The notes: generated from the sequence alone by a model not told the origin. DNA of 64,000 nucleotides from Chitinophaga silvatica (GCF_003419895.1 NZ_QPMM01000014.1:181549-245548); one strand, 5' to 3'. Positions 1 through 10,787 are shown, counted from the stretch's first letter. Program-made: numbers and translations.

Positions 1-660
1 ATGAAAGGTGGACATAACGATAATTACTATTACCAATTAGTAGCCAACATTCGTCGTTTCAAAGGTATGCCGGCACCGGAAAAAGCATCAGCACCAAAAA
101 CTATCAGCATAGATGGAGCTTTTGATGATTGGCAAAATGTATTGCCGCTATTCAAGGCACATAAAGGCAGCACGTTGCATAGAGATGCAGACGGATTTCC
201 TGGAACGCATTATACCAATACCACCGGTAGAAATGATATTGTAGCTGCAAGAACCGCAAGAGATAAGGACTATGTTTATTTCTATTTAGAAACAGCTGAA
301 CCGCTTACCCCTTCTACCGACCAGGGTTGGATGCGTTTATTCATTGATGTAGACAGAGAGAAAAGTACCGGATGGGAAGGATACGACCTGGTAATTAACA
401 GAGTTTCGCCAACTGGAAAAGCCATTATGGAACGTAGTATCAATGGCTGGAACTGGAATAAAGTAGCAGAGATCGATTTTAAATATAAAGGAAACCAATT
501 AGAGTTACGGATTCCACGAACATACCTGGATGCAGCAGGTAAGGGCCTCAACTTCGAATTTAAATGGTCAGATAATATGCAACAGAATGATATCATTGAT
601 TTTCTTGTCAATGGAGATGTAGCACCGGCGGGCCGTTTCAATTATCTATACCAAGAGTAG
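1..660 (+). CDS. 3' part of a secreted carbohydrate-active protein with C-terminal CBM9-like domain (5' truncated by window)
   Basis: The reading frame is open from the first base. Its first residues (GGHNDNYYYQLVANIRRFKG, about residues 3-22) look like the end of a catalytic or beta-sandwich domain rather than a signal peptide, so the true start lies left of the window and the ATG at base 1 is probably internal. From about residue 35, ISIDGAFDDWQ begins a carbohydrate-binding family 9-like fold of the kind found at the C-terminus of Bacteroidota glycan-degrading enzymes; W-rich strands follow to the end. It precedes the first susC by 68 bp on the same strand and so probably belongs to the polysaccharide utilisation locus. 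The catalytic family cannot be named from this fragment. Confidence 0.6.
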   Translation: MKGGHNDNYYYQLVANIRRFKGMPAPEKASAPKTISIDGAFDDWQNVLPLFKAHKGSTLHRDADGFPGTHYTNTTGRNDIVAARTARDKDYVYFYLETAEPLTPSTDQGWMRLFIDVDREKSTGWEGYDLVINRVSPTGKAIMERSINGWNWNKVAEIDFKYKGNQLELRIPRTYLDAAGKGLNFEFKWSDNMQQNDIIDFLVNGDVAPAGRFNYLYQE

Positions 661-728
661 CTAGTCATTCTTTAACCAATTTTATCATACCAAAATTTGC
701 GTCAGCAGAAGTCTTAAAAGACCACGAT

Positions 729-3700
729 ATGGAAAAAAACAAACATCGTAGTTGGGTGATGCTATGCTTTATCCTCCTGGGGATATGCGGCTCACTACCA
801 TCCCTGGCCCAGAACAAAATTAAAGTTTCCGGTACGGTTCTAGACTCGGCAGGTTCTAGTCCTATCCCCGGAGTATCAATTCAGGTACAGGGCACTAAAG
901 TTGCCACACAAACGAAGCCCGATGGTAAATTTACTATCGAGGCAGATCCAAATGGTGTATTAATTTTTAGTTTTATTGGTTACGGCAAACAAACTGTTGC
1001 CATCAACAATAAAACTAGTTTATTGATCAGATTATCGTCTACCGATCAAAAACTGAACGAAGTAGTAGTGCTTGCTTATGGCCAACAGAAAAAAGTAGCT
1101 GTTACAGGTGCTGTGGCTAGTGTTAGTGGCAAGGATCTTCGTCAAAGTTCCTCCGCCAGTTTAACTGGTGCATTAGCAGGTCGACTACCTGGTTTATCGG
1201 CTGTTATGGCCAGTGGCCAGCCGGGACGTGATGATGCTACTCTGTATCTCAGAGGTGCCAGTACCGTTAACGGTAAAGACCCACTTATTCTGATAGATGG
1301 AGTACCTCGTGATAATTTGCGCACACTGGATGCTAATGAAGTTGAATCTATTTCTATTTTGAAAGATGCCTCCGCCACTGCCGTATTCGGAGTACGTGGT
1401 GCTAATGGTGTTATCCTCATCACCACCAGAAGAGGTTCTCCGGGAAAAACTGAATTGAGCTTCAGCCTCGATCAGAGCATGAATTCCTTTACTACTGAAC
1501 CGGGAAGAATTCACTCCTTAGAATACATGGAGATGTATAACCGTGCTGCTGCCAATGATAAACTGGTTAGTCCCTATACCGAAAAAGTAATGGAAAAATT
1601 CCGCAATCCATTAGCCGGATTAGATCCTAATGATCCGGACTATGAGAAGAAAAAACAATTGCGTGAATACATCTATCCGGATCATGACTATTTCCGCGAA
1701 TACATTTCAAAATATTCTCCTCAAACCCGTGCTAATCTGAACTTAACAGGGGGTACGGATAAAGCGACTTTTTTTGCAAATTTTGCCTATATACATCAGG
1801 GTGGTAATTTAAAGACCGAACCAAAATCTCAGTTGGGATATGACCCTTCTGTGAAAATGGATCGCTTCAACTTCCGCGCTAACCTCGATTACAAATTAAC
1901 CAACAGTTTAAAGGCAATCCTTAATATCGCCAGCTATATTGAAAAGGTAAATATGCCTTCTTCAAATACTTATCCGGGTTCATCTACTGATTGGATGATC
2001 AATGATATTATGTACCAGGCGAGAACTATCAGACCTTTCACTCCTGGTCCGCTTACCCTGCCTGGATATGGTGCTCCTGAGAATGCTCAGGTATATCCCG
2101 ATTATCTCGATCGAAGCGCTTTTGAGGTGATAAACAGACAAGGGTTCAGAAATGAGTTAAGATCTAACCTCAATAGTACTTTAGGTGTAGAGTGGGATCT
2201 AAGTAAGCTGATAACAAAAGGTTTAACTATTAAGGGAATGATCTCTTATGATGCTAAATCTACTTCAGCAATGCAAGGTAGCAAGTATGAACCATTATAC
2301 CTGGCTTACGTCAATTATGATAAGGATGAATTGACCTATGGTACTAAGAAAGCAAGCGACGACAGATTGTCTATAGGCAAAGCTGTAGATTCCCGGTACA
2401 ATATCAATATGCAGGCCAGCATTAATTATAACAGAACATTTGGTAAACACAGTGTTGGAGGTATGTTCCTGGGGCAGAGAGATTTCTGGGAGGCTTCCGA
2501 TGGTGTAATACCATTTAATGTAATTGGAATGGCCGGTCGTGCACAATATAACTATGATAACCGCTATTTCGCGGAATTCGATATGGGATATAACGGCTCC
2601 GAGCAATTCGCCCCTAAAAAACGTTATGGTTTCTTTCCGGCCGTTTCAGGTGCTTATGTGATCTCCAATGAAAATTTCCTGAAAGGTAATGATATTCTAT
2701 CCTTACTGAAGTTAAGAGCCTCATATGGAAAAGTGGGTAGCGATAAAATATCAGATACCAGATTCTTATACCAATCTGATATTACTACCTCTACTGGTGG
2801 CGGACCTCTCTCCGGAAGTATAGCAGGAACAGTAAATCAAAAGTTGCTTGGAAATGAAAATATTACCTGGGAAACGGCTGTGAAACAAAACTATGGTGTT
2901 GATTTTGAACTGTTCAAAAACCTAACCGTCACTTTCGACTACTTCTTCGAGAATCGTAAGGATATCCTTATCACTCGTGGTATGGTGCCGGTTATTCAGG
3001 GAGTACCGTTAGGCTATATTCCAAAAGTAAATATGGGTGTAGTAGATAATCAGGGTTATGAATTAGAGGTTACTTATCGTAAAAATCTAACCAAAGATTT
3101 ATATGTACGCCTGACTGGTAACTATTCCCGTAATAATAGTATTGTAAGGAATAGAGATGAGGCAATGAGAAGCGATGATTATGCCTATCGATATAGAGCA
3201 ACAGGGTTTAGATTGAATCAAAATTTTGGATATAAGATAGATTATAGTAACGGTAATGGTTACTTTAATACACAAAAAGAATTGGATGAATATTTGGCAC
3301 ATACAACTTATTCATTTGGAAAGCCGGGTTTAGGTGATTTTAAATATATTGACTTAAACGGCGATGGTGTGATAGATGCAAAAGATGTGGCACCTGTTAA
3401 ATACTCGAATATTCCAGGAACTGTGTATGGTGCAAATTTGAATCTTGGATTTAAAGGCTGGGAACTTACCATCTTCTTCCAGGGTGTTGGCCGTTTTTCT
3501 TCTCAGTATGGTGACCAGGGAGTTTATGAAAATACTAAGGAGGGAAGCTACTATGATTATCACAAAACTGCATGGACGCCTGAAAGATATGCTGCTGGAG
3601 AGAAGATTACCTACCCCGCATTACATATAAATTCAAACCCTAATCAAAATGCTAACGATTTCTTCATTCAGGACAGATCATACCTGAGATTAAGAACATT

Positions 3701-3893
3701 GGAACTGGCTTATAATCTGCCGGCAAATTGGTTGAAACCTATGAGGATGAAAGCTATCCGTGTATACATTGGTGCTCAGAATCCTTTCCTGTGGAGCAAC
3801 CTGCATACAACGCACCTTGATCCGGAAAATTCAAGTCCGCTGGCTTATACCATTACCAAAACGTATAACATCGGGCTGAGTACTACTTTCTGA
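729..3893 (+). CDS. susC: SusC/RagA family TonB-dependent outer-membrane receptor (pair 1)
   Basis: This is an outer-membrane beta-barrel that imports oligosaccharides with TonB energy, with its SusD partner forming the lid. The 1054-residue length is typical. A signal peptide ends near SLAQ (residue 28), followed by a carboxypeptidase-D-regulatory-like domain (about 32-110), the Bacteroidota linker LNEVVVLAYGQ, a plug domain with LILIDGVPRDNLRTLDANEVESI and SILKDASATAVFGVRGANGV (about 185-225), and a barrel ending in an aromatic residue (TTF). There is no N-terminal secretin/STN domain, so it is unlikely to signal through a FecR-type anti-sigma factor. It lies 21 bp upstream of its susD partner. 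Confidence 0.95.
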   Translation: MEKNKHRSWVMLCFILLGICGSLPSLAQNKIKVSGTVLDSAGSSPIPGVSIQVQGTKVATQTKPDGKFTIEADPNGVLIFSFIGYGKQTVAINNKTSLLIRLSSTDQKLNEVVVLAYGQQKKVAVTGAVASVSGKDLRQSSSASLTGALAGRLPGLSAVMASGQPGRDDATLYLRGASTVNGKDPLILIDGVPRDNLRTLDANEVESISILKDASATAVFGVRGANGVILITTRRGSPGKTELSFSLDQSMNSFTTEPGRIHSLEYMEMYNRAAANDKLVSPYTEKVMEKFRNPLAGLDPNDPDYEKKKQLREYIYPDHDYFREYISKYSPQTRANLNLTGGTDKATFFANFAYIHQGGNLKTEPKSQLGYDPSVKMDRFNFRANLDYKLTNSLKAILNIASYIEKVNMPSSNTYPGSSTDWMINDIMYQARTIRPFTPGPLTLPGYGAPENAQVYPDYLDRSAFEVINRQGFRNELRSNLNSTLGVEWDLSKLITKGLTIKGMISYDAKSTSAMQGSKYEPLYLAYVNYDKDELTYGTKKASDDRLSIGKAVDSRYNINMQASINYNRTFGKHSVGGMFLGQRDFWEASDGVIPFNVIGMAGRAQYNYDNRYFAEFDMGYNGSEQFAPKKRYGFFPAVSGAYVISNENFLKGNDILSLLKLRASYGKVGSDKISDTRFLYQSDITTSTGGGPLSGSIAGTVNQKLLGNENITWETAVKQNYGVDFELFKNLTVTFDYFFENRKDILITRGMVPVIQGVPLGYIPKVNMGVVDNQGYELEVTYRKNLTKDLYVRLTGNYSRNNSIVRNRDEAMRSDDYAYRYRATGFRLNQNFGYKIDYSNGNGYFNTQKELDEYLAHTTYSFGKPGLGDFKYIDLNGDGVIDAKDVAPVKYSNIPGTVYGANLNLGFKGWELTIFFQGVGRFSSQYGDQGVYENTKEGSYYDYHKTAWTPERYAAGEKITYPALHINSNPNQNANDFFIQDRSYLRLRTLELAYNLPANWLKPMRMKAIRVYIGAQNPFLWSNLHTTHLDPENSSPLAYTITKTYNIGLSTTF

Positions 3894-3914
3894 TCTTATT
3901 AACTTCTATCGGTT

Positions 3915-5813
3915 ATGAAAAAATTATATATCTATTTCTTTATTCTTTCTTTTTTCTATGTGGCGGCCTGTAAGAAAGCATTGGATACAGCGCCTGATGG
4001 AAAGATTACTTTGGGAGATATTTTTACAGATACCAGTAAGCTGAAAGCTTTACTTAATACTTGTTATACCGAAATTCCTACTAAAGGATGCAGGTATTTT
4101 TTCTGGAGTCGTGGCCCGGTTGTTTGGTGTGATGAAGCATGGGATACAGATGCGGAAGCAGAATCTGGTTTATCTGCCGGCACTTTGTATAACGGAAAGG
4201 CATCTGCTGAAAAGTTTTACCCTATCGATGGTTCTGCAGATGCCAGAAATGGCGATTACTGGGCAAAATACTGGACATCAATCCGTAATTGTACGCTCTT
4301 TCTGACAGGTATAGATACTGCCAGTGCACCATTAGATCCTGAAGTGAGAAGCCGCTGGAAGGGAGAAGCTCACCTGCTGAGAGCCTATTACTACTCTGAA
4401 TTGTTAAAGTGGTTTGGACCAGTACTCCCAATTTCTAAATCACTGTATAAGTTTACAGATGACTTCTCTAAACTTAAGAAAGAGAGTTATTATAACGTTG
4501 TAAAATTCATTATTGAGGATTGTGATGCTGCTTTAAATGAAAAATTTCTCCCAACTAGAATTAACAATGGCGAAAATTACAGATTAACCAAAGCAGTAGC
4601 TGAAGCACTTAAATCTAAAATGATTCTTTTTGCTGCAAGCCCTCTGTTCAATGAAGGAAAAAATTATTGGGAAGAAGCATACAATACTAATAAAATCTCT
4701 CTGGCTAACCTTAGAGCCATGGGTTATGAACTGTATCGCAACCTCAATTATACTGCTACTTATGCTTCTGCAGATGCATTCTTCGGACCAGACAATAATA
4801 AGTATGCTGCCATTTATAATGAGTACTTCACGAATACCATGAAATATGATGGTGCCAGTTTAGATAAAGAAACAATTTGGGAGAGCCGCGATAATCAGGG
4901 TAATGTTTGGGATATTGATGGTATTGGAGCACAGGATGGTTATAAAGCAGGTACCTGTCCTTCCCAGGAACTGGTAGATGCCTATGAAACTAAGGATGGT
5001 AAACCAATTTTAGATCTGGCAAATCCATACCTGGACGAAAAACATACGCAGCCTAATTATAATAAGGATAATACAATGTATGATCCTCAAAACCCGTATG
5101 ACAATAGGGATCCACGTTTCTACGCATCTATTTATTATAATGGATCTAAAAGAAAGGCATGGTGGACATTTAGCGAAACTCCTGAATGTATAGAAAATTA
5201 TCCTGCTGGTATTGGATACAGAACCAGAGTTATTGCTACCTGGGCCGGAGAGCCACAAACAGGTATTGGTAATTCTGCAAGGAAGAGTACCAGAACAGGG
5301 TATTTCGAAAGGAAATTCCTGCACCCCAATGCCGGTAATAGTGTTGTTACAGTTGCTGCTGCAAATACAAAACTATTCCGCCTCGGTGAGGTAATTCTCA
5401 ACTTCGCCGAAGCTGCTGCGGAAGCCGGACACCTCGATGAAGCTGCTGAAGCTGTAAACGAAATCCGCCGCCGTGTTAATATGCCTGATTTACCAACTGG
5501 TCTTACTAAAGAACAATTAATCCTTCGCGTCAGAAGTGAACGCAGAATTGAATTGGCTATGGAAGAAAACAGGTATTTCGATTTGCGCAGATGGACTTCC
5601 CCTGGAGGCGATCTTTCCAAAACCTGTAAGTATGTTACTGCAATGGAAATTACCCGTAACAGCAACGGTACTTTTACATATAAACGTCGTACCGTTCGTG
5701 AAGCTGAGCGCATGAACTACACTAATAAATACCTCTTATTCCCCGTACCGCTTGATGAAGCTAACCGCATGAAATCAATCACAGGTGATAACTGGCAAAA
5801 TCCAGGATGGTAA
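3915..5813 (+). CDS. susD: SusD/RagB family glycan-binding lipoprotein (pair 1)
   Basis: This is a surface lipoprotein that captures glycan and caps the SusC barrel. The lipobox is visible in the N-terminus (FFYVAAC, Cys about residue 19). The SusD hallmarks follow: an N-terminal TPR-like helical core with RSRWKGEAHLLRAYYYSELLKWFGPVLPI (cut here by residue class; about 135-165), and near the C-terminus LGEVILNFAEAAAEAG, VRSERRIELAMEENRYFDLRRW in adjacent segments, and the terminal NWQNPGW. At 632 residues it is slightly long for the family. It overlaps no neighbour; the next susC start used here is 32 bp downstream. Confidence 0.95.
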   Translation: MKKLYIYFFILSFFYVAACKKALDTAPDGKITLGDIFTDTSKLKALLNTCYTEIPTKGCRYFFWSRGPVVWCDEAWDTDAEAESGLSAGTLYNGKASAEKFYPIDGSADARNGDYWAKYWTSIRNCTLFLTGIDTASAPLDPEVRSRWKGEAHLLRAYYYSELLKWFGPVLPISKSLYKFTDDFSKLKKESYYNVVKFIIEDCDAALNEKFLPTRINNGENYRLTKAVAEALKSKMILFAASPLFNEGKNYWEEAYNTNKISLANLRAMGYELYRNLNYTATYASADAFFGPDNNKYAAIYNEYFTNTMKYDGASLDKETIWESRDNQGNVWDIDGIGAQDGYKAGTCPSQELVDAYETKDGKPILDLANPYLDEKHTQPNYNKDNTMYDPQNPYDNRDPRFYASIYYNGSKRKAWWTFSETPECIENYPAGIGYRTRVIATWAGEPQTGIGNSARKSTRTGYFERKFLHPNAGNSVVTVAAANTKLFRLGEVILNFAEAAAEAGHLDEAAEAVNEIRRRVNMPDLPTGLTKEQLILRVRSERRIELAMEENRYFDLRRWTSPGGDLSKTCKYVTAMEITRNSNGTFTYKRRTVREAERMNYTNKYLLFPVPLDEANRMKSITGDNWQNPGW

Positions 5814-5845
5814 CAACATTCACAAAGACCATTAACATAAATAAA

Positions 5846-8800
5846 ATGAGAGCTAAATATATTCCACATAAAATATTTGTTAGTGCATTTGTATTGTTGT
5901 CGGCTATCAGCCCCCGACTATCTGCACAACAAGCAATGACAATTGTTAAAGGAAAAATTACTGACCAATATAACAGACCGTTATCTGGTGTAGTGGTAAA
6001 CTCTCTGGATGGAAAAACAGGAACATCCACCAACAGAAATGGAGAGTTTCAGTTTGAAGTCGTAGATGACTCCCAGATAACAGTTTATCAGAAAGGCTTC
6101 CTCCGCCAGGCCGTTAAGGTCAAAGGTGGTGAACTACCTGTTATTGTGCTGCAACCGGATGTTCATAAACTCGATGAAGTAGTAGCATTAGGTTTAAGCA
6201 AACAATTGAGAAGAGAAGTAACCGGTGCTGTTTCTACTGTAAGCGGAGAAGAATTACAAATGGCTCCTGTAGCTAATTTGGGTCAAACCCTGGCAGGCCG
6301 GCTTTCCGGACTTACTGCCCAGGAAACCTATTCCGAACCTTCCAGAGCTACCACTCAGTTTAATGTCAGGGGGTACTCTTCTGAACGTAAAAATGCTCCG
6401 TTAGTCGTTATTGATGGTATTCCAAGTGCCTATAACACTAACCAGACACTTGAATACATTTCACCAAGTGAAATAGAATCAATCAGTGTGCTGAAAGATG
6501 CTTCTACCCAGGCAATCTATGGTATTCAGGGCGCCAACGGTGTAATCGTAATCCAAACCAAGCGTGGTAAGAAAGGTACTTTGAAAACAGATGTGCGCCT
6601 CGATCAGTCTTTCCAGCAGGTTACCACCAAACCTACCAGGTATAGCTCCTACGATTATGCAAGATTGATGAATGAAGCAGCCGCAAACGATAGCATTGCT
6701 CCAATTTATTCCCAGACACAATTAGACGGGTATAAAAATGGTACCGATGCAAAATTATATCCGAACAATGACTGGTACGACAGATACTTCCGCGACTTTG
6801 CCCTAATGCAACGCGTAAATGTTGGATTAACAGGAGGAAATGATAGAGTGGTATTTTATTCCAACCTAAACGTAATGCACCAGGGTGGACAATACAATAC
6901 CGATCAACCTAAATACAAAACAAATCCTAATAACATATGGGTAAACTATAGAACCAATATGGATATGTACCTGCATAAGTATATCAAGGCTTATCTGAGC
7001 CTGGCAGGTAATATTAAGAGAGAACGTGTTCCAAATGGAGCTTCTGTTAGTACACTTTATAGCAGTATGTTTCAAACACAACCAAATGTTTTTGGTCCGT
7101 TGAGTGAGCAAGTATTAGGTGCTAATGGAAAAGTACTGGACCCTGGTGGAAATGTTGTGGTTACTAAAGGATATAATAACAGTACCTATGGTATGCTCAA
7201 TCGTTCTGGGTTTACAAGACATACTGTTACAAATATTGTATCCCAGGCAGGTTTGGATGTTGATCTAAGCTGGATTACTCAGGGATTAAACCTCTCAGGA
7301 ACTTTTGCTTATCAGACAAATTCCGTAGGTAGCCTCAATGCTTACCAGGATTATGAACGTTACTTCCCTGATGGTACAAGACCTTCACCTGCAGGAACTA
7401 ACTCTTCGCTGGCTTACTCAAAATCCCATTCCCTGTATTATCATCTCGATTATAATGCCAGGTTGAACTACAACAGGGCATTTGATAAGCATAATGTAAG
7501 CGCTTTTGGATATATTTTTTATCAAAACCTTACCAAGGCTGATAACAGTACACCAAATTCATTCCCTTATAACAGACTACACTTAGGGGCTGAACTGGCA
7601 TATAACTATGCGAACCGCTACTTTGCGAAGTTCGATCTCGGATACTCTGGTTCAGAGCAATTTTCAAGAGGCAGCCGTTATACCTCTACACCTTCTGTAG
7701 CAGTAGCATGGGAAATGACTAACGAAAACTTCCTGAAAAGTGTAAACTGGCTCACACAGTTAAAACCTCGTGTTTCCTGGGGTAAAACAGCAACCGATCA
7801 GATCGGAGGAGGAAGATTTGCCTATTTGGATGATATAAGATCTGGTGGCGGTGGTCCTATCGGGTCACTAGGTGGTAGTATCAGTGAAAACGCTTTAGGT
7901 AACCCTTTCATCTCTGCTGAAATCTCAACGAAGAAAAATGCAGGGATTGACATTGGTTTATTCAACGCACTCTCTTTATCCTTCGATATCTTCAGCGACC
8001 GTATGGATAATATGCTGGTAGGTGCAGTAAACGCTATTCCTGCTTACCAGGGATTTCCATTAGCAAACTATCCGCGGCAGAATATGGGGATCTTCACTAA
8101 TAAAGGTTATGAGATCGGTCTTAATTATACAAAAAGTCTGAATAAAGACCTTACAGTTTCACTGGGTGGTATGCTGAGTTACCAGAAAAATACTGTGATA
8201 AGCTGGAATGAAGCAAATAAGGGAGATGGTTATGCATACCGCTACTGGTCTACCGGTTACTCACTTGGTCAGGCATTTACCTACCTGGTTGATTATAGCA
8301 ATGGCAATGGGATTTTCAATTCAAGAGACGAAATCAACAAGAGAAATCTTAACTACACAAGTTTAGGTAAAGTAAGGGTAGGAGATTTGATCTATCAGGA
8401 CCTGAATGGCGATGGTATTATCAATGACAAAGACAAAGCTCCTGTTGGAACCGGTGATCTGCCAAGAAAGATTTACAGTATTACCGGAGGTGTTCGTTAC
8501 AAAGCATTTGACCTCAACTTCATGTTCCAGGGCGTTGGAGAATATAAAACTACCTTCGGTGGTTTAGGAATCAATGAAACTGCTAACCAGGGCATGTTTG
8601 GTGCCATCCATGCCAATGCCTGGACAGCCGCTAAATATGCCGCAGGTGAAGCCATTACCTACCCGGCTTTGTCTACCAAATCTTCCGTAAGTCAGATTAC
8701 CAGCGATTTCTTTTTGTATAACAGGGCATATATAAGACTTAAAACACTTGAAATTGCCTATACATTACCAGCTATCGTAGCCAGAAAAATTACAGCAGAT

Positions 8801-8941
8801 AATGTTCGGCTGTTGGTAAGCGGACAAAACTTACTGACCTGGGATCATATGAAAACAAAAGACTTTGGCCCAGAGGGTGGTGGATTCACTTCTATTCCGG
8901 TATACAGAGTTTATAACGTAGGATTAAATGTAGGATTCTAA
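5846..8941 (+). CDS. susC: SusC/RagA family TonB-dependent outer-membrane receptor (pair 2)
   Basis: A second TonB-dependent importer, 1031 residues from the start used here. The frame is open from 5807, overlapping the preceding susD stop, but a normal signal peptide (MRAKYIPHKIFVSAFVLLSA...SAQQ) begins at the ATG at 5846, so that start is preferred. A carboxypeptidase-regulatory-like domain (GKITDQYNRPLSGVVV) is followed by the linker KLDEVVALGLSKQ, a plug with APLVVIDGIPSAYN and SVLKDASTQAIYGIQGANGV, and a 22-strand-type barrel ending in VGF. The linker differs from the usual VVVxGYG form, showing divergence from pair 1; tandem non-identical pairs usually bind different oligosaccharides or lengths of one glycan. 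Confidence 0.94.
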   Translation: MRAKYIPHKIFVSAFVLLSAISPRLSAQQAMTIVKGKITDQYNRPLSGVVVNSLDGKTGTSTNRNGEFQFEVVDDSQITVYQKGFLRQAVKVKGGELPVIVLQPDVHKLDEVVALGLSKQLRREVTGAVSTVSGEELQMAPVANLGQTLAGRLSGLTAQETYSEPSRATTQFNVRGYSSERKNAPLVVIDGIPSAYNTNQTLEYISPSEIESISVLKDASTQAIYGIQGANGVIVIQTKRGKKGTLKTDVRLDQSFQQVTTKPTRYSSYDYARLMNEAAANDSIAPIYSQTQLDGYKNGTDAKLYPNNDWYDRYFRDFALMQRVNVGLTGGNDRVVFYSNLNVMHQGGQYNTDQPKYKTNPNNIWVNYRTNMDMYLHKYIKAYLSLAGNIKRERVPNGASVSTLYSSMFQTQPNVFGPLSEQVLGANGKVLDPGGNVVVTKGYNNSTYGMLNRSGFTRHTVTNIVSQAGLDVDLSWITQGLNLSGTFAYQTNSVGSLNAYQDYERYFPDGTRPSPAGTNSSLAYSKSHSLYYHLDYNARLNYNRAFDKHNVSAFGYIFYQNLTKADNSTPNSFPYNRLHLGAELAYNYANRYFAKFDLGYSGSEQFSRGSRYTSTPSVAVAWEMTNENFLKSVNWLTQLKPRVSWGKTATDQIGGGRFAYLDDIRSGGGGPIGSLGGSISENALGNPFISAEISTKKNAGIDIGLFNALSLSFDIFSDRMDNMLVGAVNAIPAYQGFPLANYPRQNMGIFTNKGYEIGLNYTKSLNKDLTVSLGGMLSYQKNTVISWNEANKGDGYAYRYWSTGYSLGQAFTYLVDYSNGNGIFNSRDEINKRNLNYTSLGKVRVGDLIYQDLNGDGIINDKDKAPVGTGDLPRKIYSITGGVRYKAFDLNFMFQGVGEYKTTFGGLGINETANQGMFGAIHANAWTAAKYAAGEAITYPALSTKSSVSQITSDFFLYNRAYIRLKTLEIAYTLPAIVARKITADNVRLLVSGQNLLTWDHMKTKDFGPEGGGFTSIPVYRVYNVGLNVGF

Positions 8942-8959
8942 TCAATTAACTACACCGAC

Positions 8960-10714
8960 ATGAAAAAATTTATCATCATATTTAGTGTCATTACAGGGCT
9001 GTTTGCTTGTCAGAAGCAGCTCGATTTACCAAGTGATGGCCGTCTGACGAATACTGACATCTTCAATAACTACGACAGGGTTAAGGCTTATCTGAATTCT
9101 TGTTATGGATTTTGCCCAAGCCCGGTATTTGAAAGAACATGGGCTACAGATGAAGCACAGGATGCTAATATTGCGAATGCTAGTTCCACAGATAGCCGTA
9201 ACTGGTATCAGGGTGCCGTTACTTCTATTAATTATGGAAGTATTTCGGTAGATGGAGATCCCTGGACCAACTTATTTACCGGAATTCGTAAGGTCAATAA
9301 TTTCCTGGCAAATATAGGTGCCTCAAGAACTATCGCCGGTGAAGATGAAAAGAACTCCTGGATTGCACAGGCGCATACATTGAGAGCATTATACTATTTA
9401 CAGTTAATCAAACGTTACGGTGATGTTCCAAAACTTGATTCTGTATTAAGTGTAGGCCATGATTTTTCGAAAGACAAAAAGAATAAGTTCAATGAGATTG
9501 TTACTCTTATTCTGGCCGATTGTGATGCTGCCCTGAAATTTCCGGTTCAGAGAATGGGCTTCCCCTGGGATATTTATGAAAACCAATATGGTATAATGTC
9601 TCGCGCTGTGGCTTACGCTATAAAATCAGAAGCAGTATTATATGCTGCCAGTCCTCTTTGGTCTGATGGTACCTATAGCTGGGAGCAAGCAAAGCAAATT
9701 ACTGCGGAAGCTTTGTCGCAATGCCTGGCCAACGATTACAAACTGTTTAGTGAAGTGCCAGCTACTGATATTGCACAAAATGCCTACGCATTATATCATC
9801 TTATCGGATCAAACGACAGAAGGTCAAGAGATAAGGAAACCATTTTGCACATAGGCGGACAGTTGCAAATATGGAAGAATGCAGGTTTGCCTTCCAACCT
9901 CTCTGTAGCTTCTGCCGGCTCATGTCCTACTCAGGAAATGGTAGACAAATATGAGATGATCAACGGAGAAGCACCTATTACCGGGTATAGCGATGGCGCA
10001 AGATTAAATCCAATCATTAATCCTGCTTCCAATTATGATCCTGCTAACCCGTATGTCAACAGAGACCCACGATTCTACGCTTCCATTTATTATAACGGAG
10101 CTGTAAGAAACCTGGCTTCTCCGGCTTCAAAAATTGAAACTGCTAAAGGTGGTAAGGAAGGTATCAGCCAAACTGATAACAAACGTACTCCTACCGGTTA
10201 CTATATGCGTAAATTCAATAGTAACAAATCTACTTCTACTACGAACCTGGATGGGTCTATTCGCTTATTCCGACTGGCAGAGTTGTATCTCAATTTTGCA
10301 GAAGCTGCAAACCAGGCGGTAGGACCTGATGTTGCTGTAACTATCGGTACCTTCTCTATGAGCGCCCGTGATGCCATTAGTGCTGTAAGAAGCAGGGCTG
10401 GTATGCCGGCTTTCCCTGCAGGTATGTCTAAAGAGAATTTTGAAAAGAAGTATAGAAATGAAAGAGCAGTGGAACTGGCGTTTGAAGGACATCGTTATTT
10501 CGATGTTCGCCGCTGGAAAATTCTGGATCAGACAGATAAATTTGTTACAGGCATGGAAATCACCAATGATGCGGGTACCCTTACCTATAAGAGATTTAAG
10601 TTTGAAGACAGGAATTGCTTTGATAATAAATTCCTTTTGTACCCAATCAATCAAACAGAGGTAGATAAAGTTAAACAACTTACTGGCATTAGCTGGCAAA
10701 ACCCAGGCTGGTAA
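8960..10714 (+). CDS. susD: SusD/RagB family glycan-binding lipoprotein (pair 2)
   Basis: The partner lipoprotein of the second SusC, 584 residues, starting 18 bp after it. The lipobox is ITGLFAC with Cys at residue 17. SusD features include SWIAQAHTLRALYYLQLIKRYGD (two helices of the TPR core), FRLAELYLNFAEAANQA, RNERAVELAFEGHRYFDVRRW and a terminal SWQNPGW nearly the same as in pair 1. The shared C-terminal signature shows both SusD proteins come from an old duplication of a whole susCD unit. An inverted repeat lies just after its stop codon (10747-10787). Confidence 0.95.
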   Translation: MKKFIIIFSVITGLFACQKQLDLPSDGRLTNTDIFNNYDRVKAYLNSCYGFCPSPVFERTWATDEAQDANIANASSTDSRNWYQGAVTSINYGSISVDGDPWTNLFTGIRKVNNFLANIGASRTIAGEDEKNSWIAQAHTLRALYYLQLIKRYGDVPKLDSVLSVGHDFSKDKKNKFNEIVTLILADCDAALKFPVQRMGFPWDIYENQYGIMSRAVAYAIKSEAVLYAASPLWSDGTYSWEQAKQITAEALSQCLANDYKLFSEVPATDIAQNAYALYHLIGSNDRRSRDKETILHIGGQLQIWKNAGLPSNLSVASAGSCPTQEMVDKYEMINGEAPITGYSDGARLNPIINPASNYDPANPYVNRDPRFYASIYYNGAVRNLASPASKIETAKGGKEGISQTDNKRTPTGYYMRKFNSNKSTSTTNLDGSIRLFRLAELYLNFAEAANQAVGPDVAVTIGTFSMSARDAISAVRSRAGMPAFPAGMSKENFEKKYRNERAVELAFEGHRYFDVRRWKILDQTDKFVTGMEITNDAGTLTYKRFKFEDRNCFDNKFLLYPINQTEVDKVKQLTGISWQNPGW

Positions 10715-10746
10715 TTAGTTTTAGCACCAACTTTCTAATCAATTTC

Positions 10747-10787
10747 GTATGGGCATCCGAGACAGTTTTGTATCGGGATGCCCATAC
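10747..10787 (+). terminator. 12-bp perfect hairpin between susD2 and the GH20 gene
   Basis: GTATGGGCATCC and GGATGCCCATAC form a perfect 12-bp stem around a 17-nt loop. No U-tract follows, so a simple intrinsic terminator is doubtful; an mRNA-stability or processing hairpin that separates susCD expression from the enzymes is an alternative. It also contains the furthest upstream ATG of the next reading frame, which argues against that ATG as the start. Confidence 0.6.

Noticed and set aside
5198..5713. Open frame of 171 codons opposite the first susD
   Set aside because: It lies wholly antisense to a clear SusD gene, has no family features and a Ser/Arg-rich composition typical of shadow frames.
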